From NCBI RefSeq assembly GCF_914767665.1, contig NC_059504.1, forward strand, positions 46,407,720 to 46,471,719: DNA of 64,000 nucleotides, read 5' to 3'. How positions within the stretch are numbered: position 1 is the first letter of the stretch; every line of letters starts with the position of its first letter. Positions 62,288 through 64,000 of this stretch are shown in pieces. Origin of the DNA: Harmonia axyridis. Taxonomy: Eukaryota > Arthropoda > Insecta > Coleoptera > Coccinellidae. The notes under the pieces are model-generated. The model worked only from the letters and a program-made list of their open reading frames with translations. It searched no databases and was not told the DNA's origin. A program made the translations under genes and the position numbers.

Positions 62288-62759
62288 ATCGTCCGTCCAC
62301 TGCAATACCTAACTCCATCGTGAGGCGAATCTAACACCGGTGCAAAAAATTCTTCATGAAATTGCTCTCAAAACAATTGTGAAGGTGATAAAACACCACA
62401 AGCGATGAGTTGGAGATTGACTCGACAATGACGAATTTTCCACCAGATTCAAGCGTCCAAAGATTGCACCTTCGGTGAATGGTGTATCATCAATCACCCC
62501 AAAAAGGCCCGTTCAGTCAATTAATTCTTTCTTAAATTCTCTCGACAGGTGACAATATATCCAAATTTCTGCCATTTAACCCCTTCCACATCAGGATGAA
62601 GGAGTGTATGACTCCTACAGTTTTGTGAGTAAGATTCTCACATTATTTTACCTTTCATGAGGAAATTAGCCAATAAGGAGTCTCCCAGCTCCAACAAAAA
62701 AAAAATTCCAAGATTCAACGCATAATATTCAATATCGATCTTTCGAGGTGAGACAGGGA

Positions 62760-62970
62760 AGGAAAATAATGGTAAGTACCACGCCTCGTTATCAAAGAAA
62801 CCTCATTCGGTCATCGATGCCATCGCCTGTCGAAAATTACACCGGGATATCGTGTTACATCGTGGCCCGGGGCGTGAGAATTCATTACGCGTTATGGAGA
62901 TCGAAATTATCGATGGGGCAGGGGTCGAAGCGGCGGGCCTCTCCCAAATTACAATCTGTTACATTTCGAC
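62760..62970. promoter_or_regulatory. CpG-rich block, candidate regulatory sequence
   Basis: CpG-dense, non-repetitive stretch (CATCGTGGCCCGGGGCGTGA; ATTACGCGTTATGGAGATCG) in otherwise AT-rich DNA upstream of the visible laminin exons. The overlapping plus frame is not convincing as protein. Function is inferred from composition. Confidence 0.28.
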
Positions 62971-63219
62971 AGATAAAGGTTTGTCAGTTCTGCATTTCGC
63001 CTAATCGGTAGGGTTGCAAGACTCACCTTTAATACCGTAATTACAACGCTTTTTACTTGTTGTATTCACCATAGTCAAATAAACTTTCCCAAACAAATAT
63101 TTAGTTAGACGAACAATTCTTTAAGCAAGATCAAATAATATCTTATGTCAAAATAATAATGACTACTGATATGGAAATGTTGTAATACCATCGAGCAACT
63201 GGCCAAAGGAAATAAAGTA

Positions 63220-63700
63220 ACTCTACTATGAGTACCGGATCATTGTGGTATTGAAGAAAACTCAAAAGCCGATGAACTTGCAAAAAGGGCATCAAGGTTA
63301 ACACCTTTTGGTCCTGAGCCCTTCTGTGGTCTTGGAAAAAACCGTCCAACAGCGGTCCGACAATGGGACTAGGACAATAGAAAAACCTGACAGGACAGTA
63401 TCGTTGCAAATCCTTTCTGTACCGCATGGTCAGCAGATGAGATCTGCAGGCTCTGTGGAAAGGAGGCAGAAACAGCCGAACACATAGTGTGCAAATGTCC
63501 GGGTTTGACTGGCCTAAGAACAACTCACATGGGAAAGTCAGTTCTGGATTATTATCCAAGGCTCCTAAGGAGTCGTTGGTGTCGTTAACCGAACCGACGG
63601 CCTCTCTGGGTTTGCATGAATCTGTAGAGTTGAGAAAAAAAGATCAATTTGGTCGCAGTTCTCGCAACGACCCCGATGCAGTGAATAAAAATAATAAGAG
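63220..63700 (+). mobile_element. LINE RNase H fragment
   Basis: The plus strand encodes VPDHCGIEENSKADELAKRA (RNase H tail), TPFGPEPFCGLGKN, then a Cys-His knuckle-like ADEICRLCGKEAETAEHIVC. Stops interrupt the frame. It resembles jockey/R1-type LINEs and is separate from 61030-61500. Confidence 0.7.
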
Positions 63701-64000
63701 AGCATACATCCTTGGTGTCTGTATGTTTGTTTCAGTACTTTACAGCTGATATCAAGGACCTGCTGAAAACTTTTGGAATCAAATAGCTAGAGTCCTCAGA
63801 AGCCCTGGAAACGCCAAAATACTATAAAGCAATTATCTAGAGGCAACAACGAGACTCTAGTTGGGATGGAGTTTTCTCGTGAATCATCCAGAGTGAATGG
63901 ACAAAATTCTATATTGTTCCAACGTCTTGATTTTCCTAATTCTATGACTTATAAGGGGTTAAATTTGATCGTGAAATTCGAATGGTATGGAGACAACTAA

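Noticed and set aside
62748..63011. 87-codon plus-strand frame
   Set aside because: Lies in a CpG-rich block; residue composition is not protein-like and no family was recognised.
1..64000. CRISPR array, tRNA or rRNA genes, bacterial-type operons
   Set aside because: No regularly spaced repeats with spacers, no cloverleaf with A and B boxes, and no rRNA-like stretch were seen; the DNA is clearly intron-containing insect sequence.

Overview
The window is AT-rich, intron-rich insect nuclear DNA. The evidence is short GT-AG introns, a tandem pair of MRP4-type ABCC transporters, TAF6, a very large laminin alpha gene, and many Tc1/mariner elements (including a DD41D type), jockey/CR1/RTE-like LINE fragments, MITEs and foldback elements. 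A short interstitial TTAGG array, the insect telomere motif, fits this. A beetle is my best guess for the order, but that is inference.

Layout. 82-3382 (+): the 3' part of one ABCC4/MRP4-like transporter whose 5' end is off the window. 4172-12666 (+): a second, complete ABCC4/MRP4-like gene with the same exon plan in its 3' half, so the pair is a tandem duplication. 12667-16717: a gene-free stretch holding a Tc1 element (13482-14978), interspersed repeats and a Harbinger-type MITE. 16718-22024 (-): TAF6, with a 5'-truncated jockey LINE in one intron. 22037-27640: an intergenic repeat nest containing a LINE whose reverse transcriptase is split by a 1.17-kb palindromic element, and a second copy of the DD41D mariner deletion derivative seen in the second ABCC gene. 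27816-56303 (-): the 3' two-thirds of a laminin alpha subunit gene, at least 23 exons and about 2,050 codons, running from LE repeats through a laminin IV domain, LE repeats and a coiled coil to five LG domains. 56304-64000: no exon recognised; probably a long intron or 5' flank of the laminin gene, filled with transposon and LINE fragments.

The genes do not form a pathway. The two ABCC proteins are membrane efflux pumps, TAF6 is a core TFIID subunit, and laminin alpha is a secreted basement-membrane chain. Their common theme is heavy intronic colonisation by transposons, most of them antisense to the host gene. The less ordinary signals are: (1) an interstitial TTAGG array flanked by a 25-bp direct duplication; (2) two adjacent hairpins sharing a CATTAG apex just upstream of a Mutator-like MITE; (3) the long palindrome inside the YADD codons of a LINE; (4) an unexplained frameshifted open region on the minus strand in a laminin intron; (5) CpG-rich intronic blocks that look like candidate enhancers. 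I saw no CRISPR array, tRNA, rRNA or clearly new multi-gene system.
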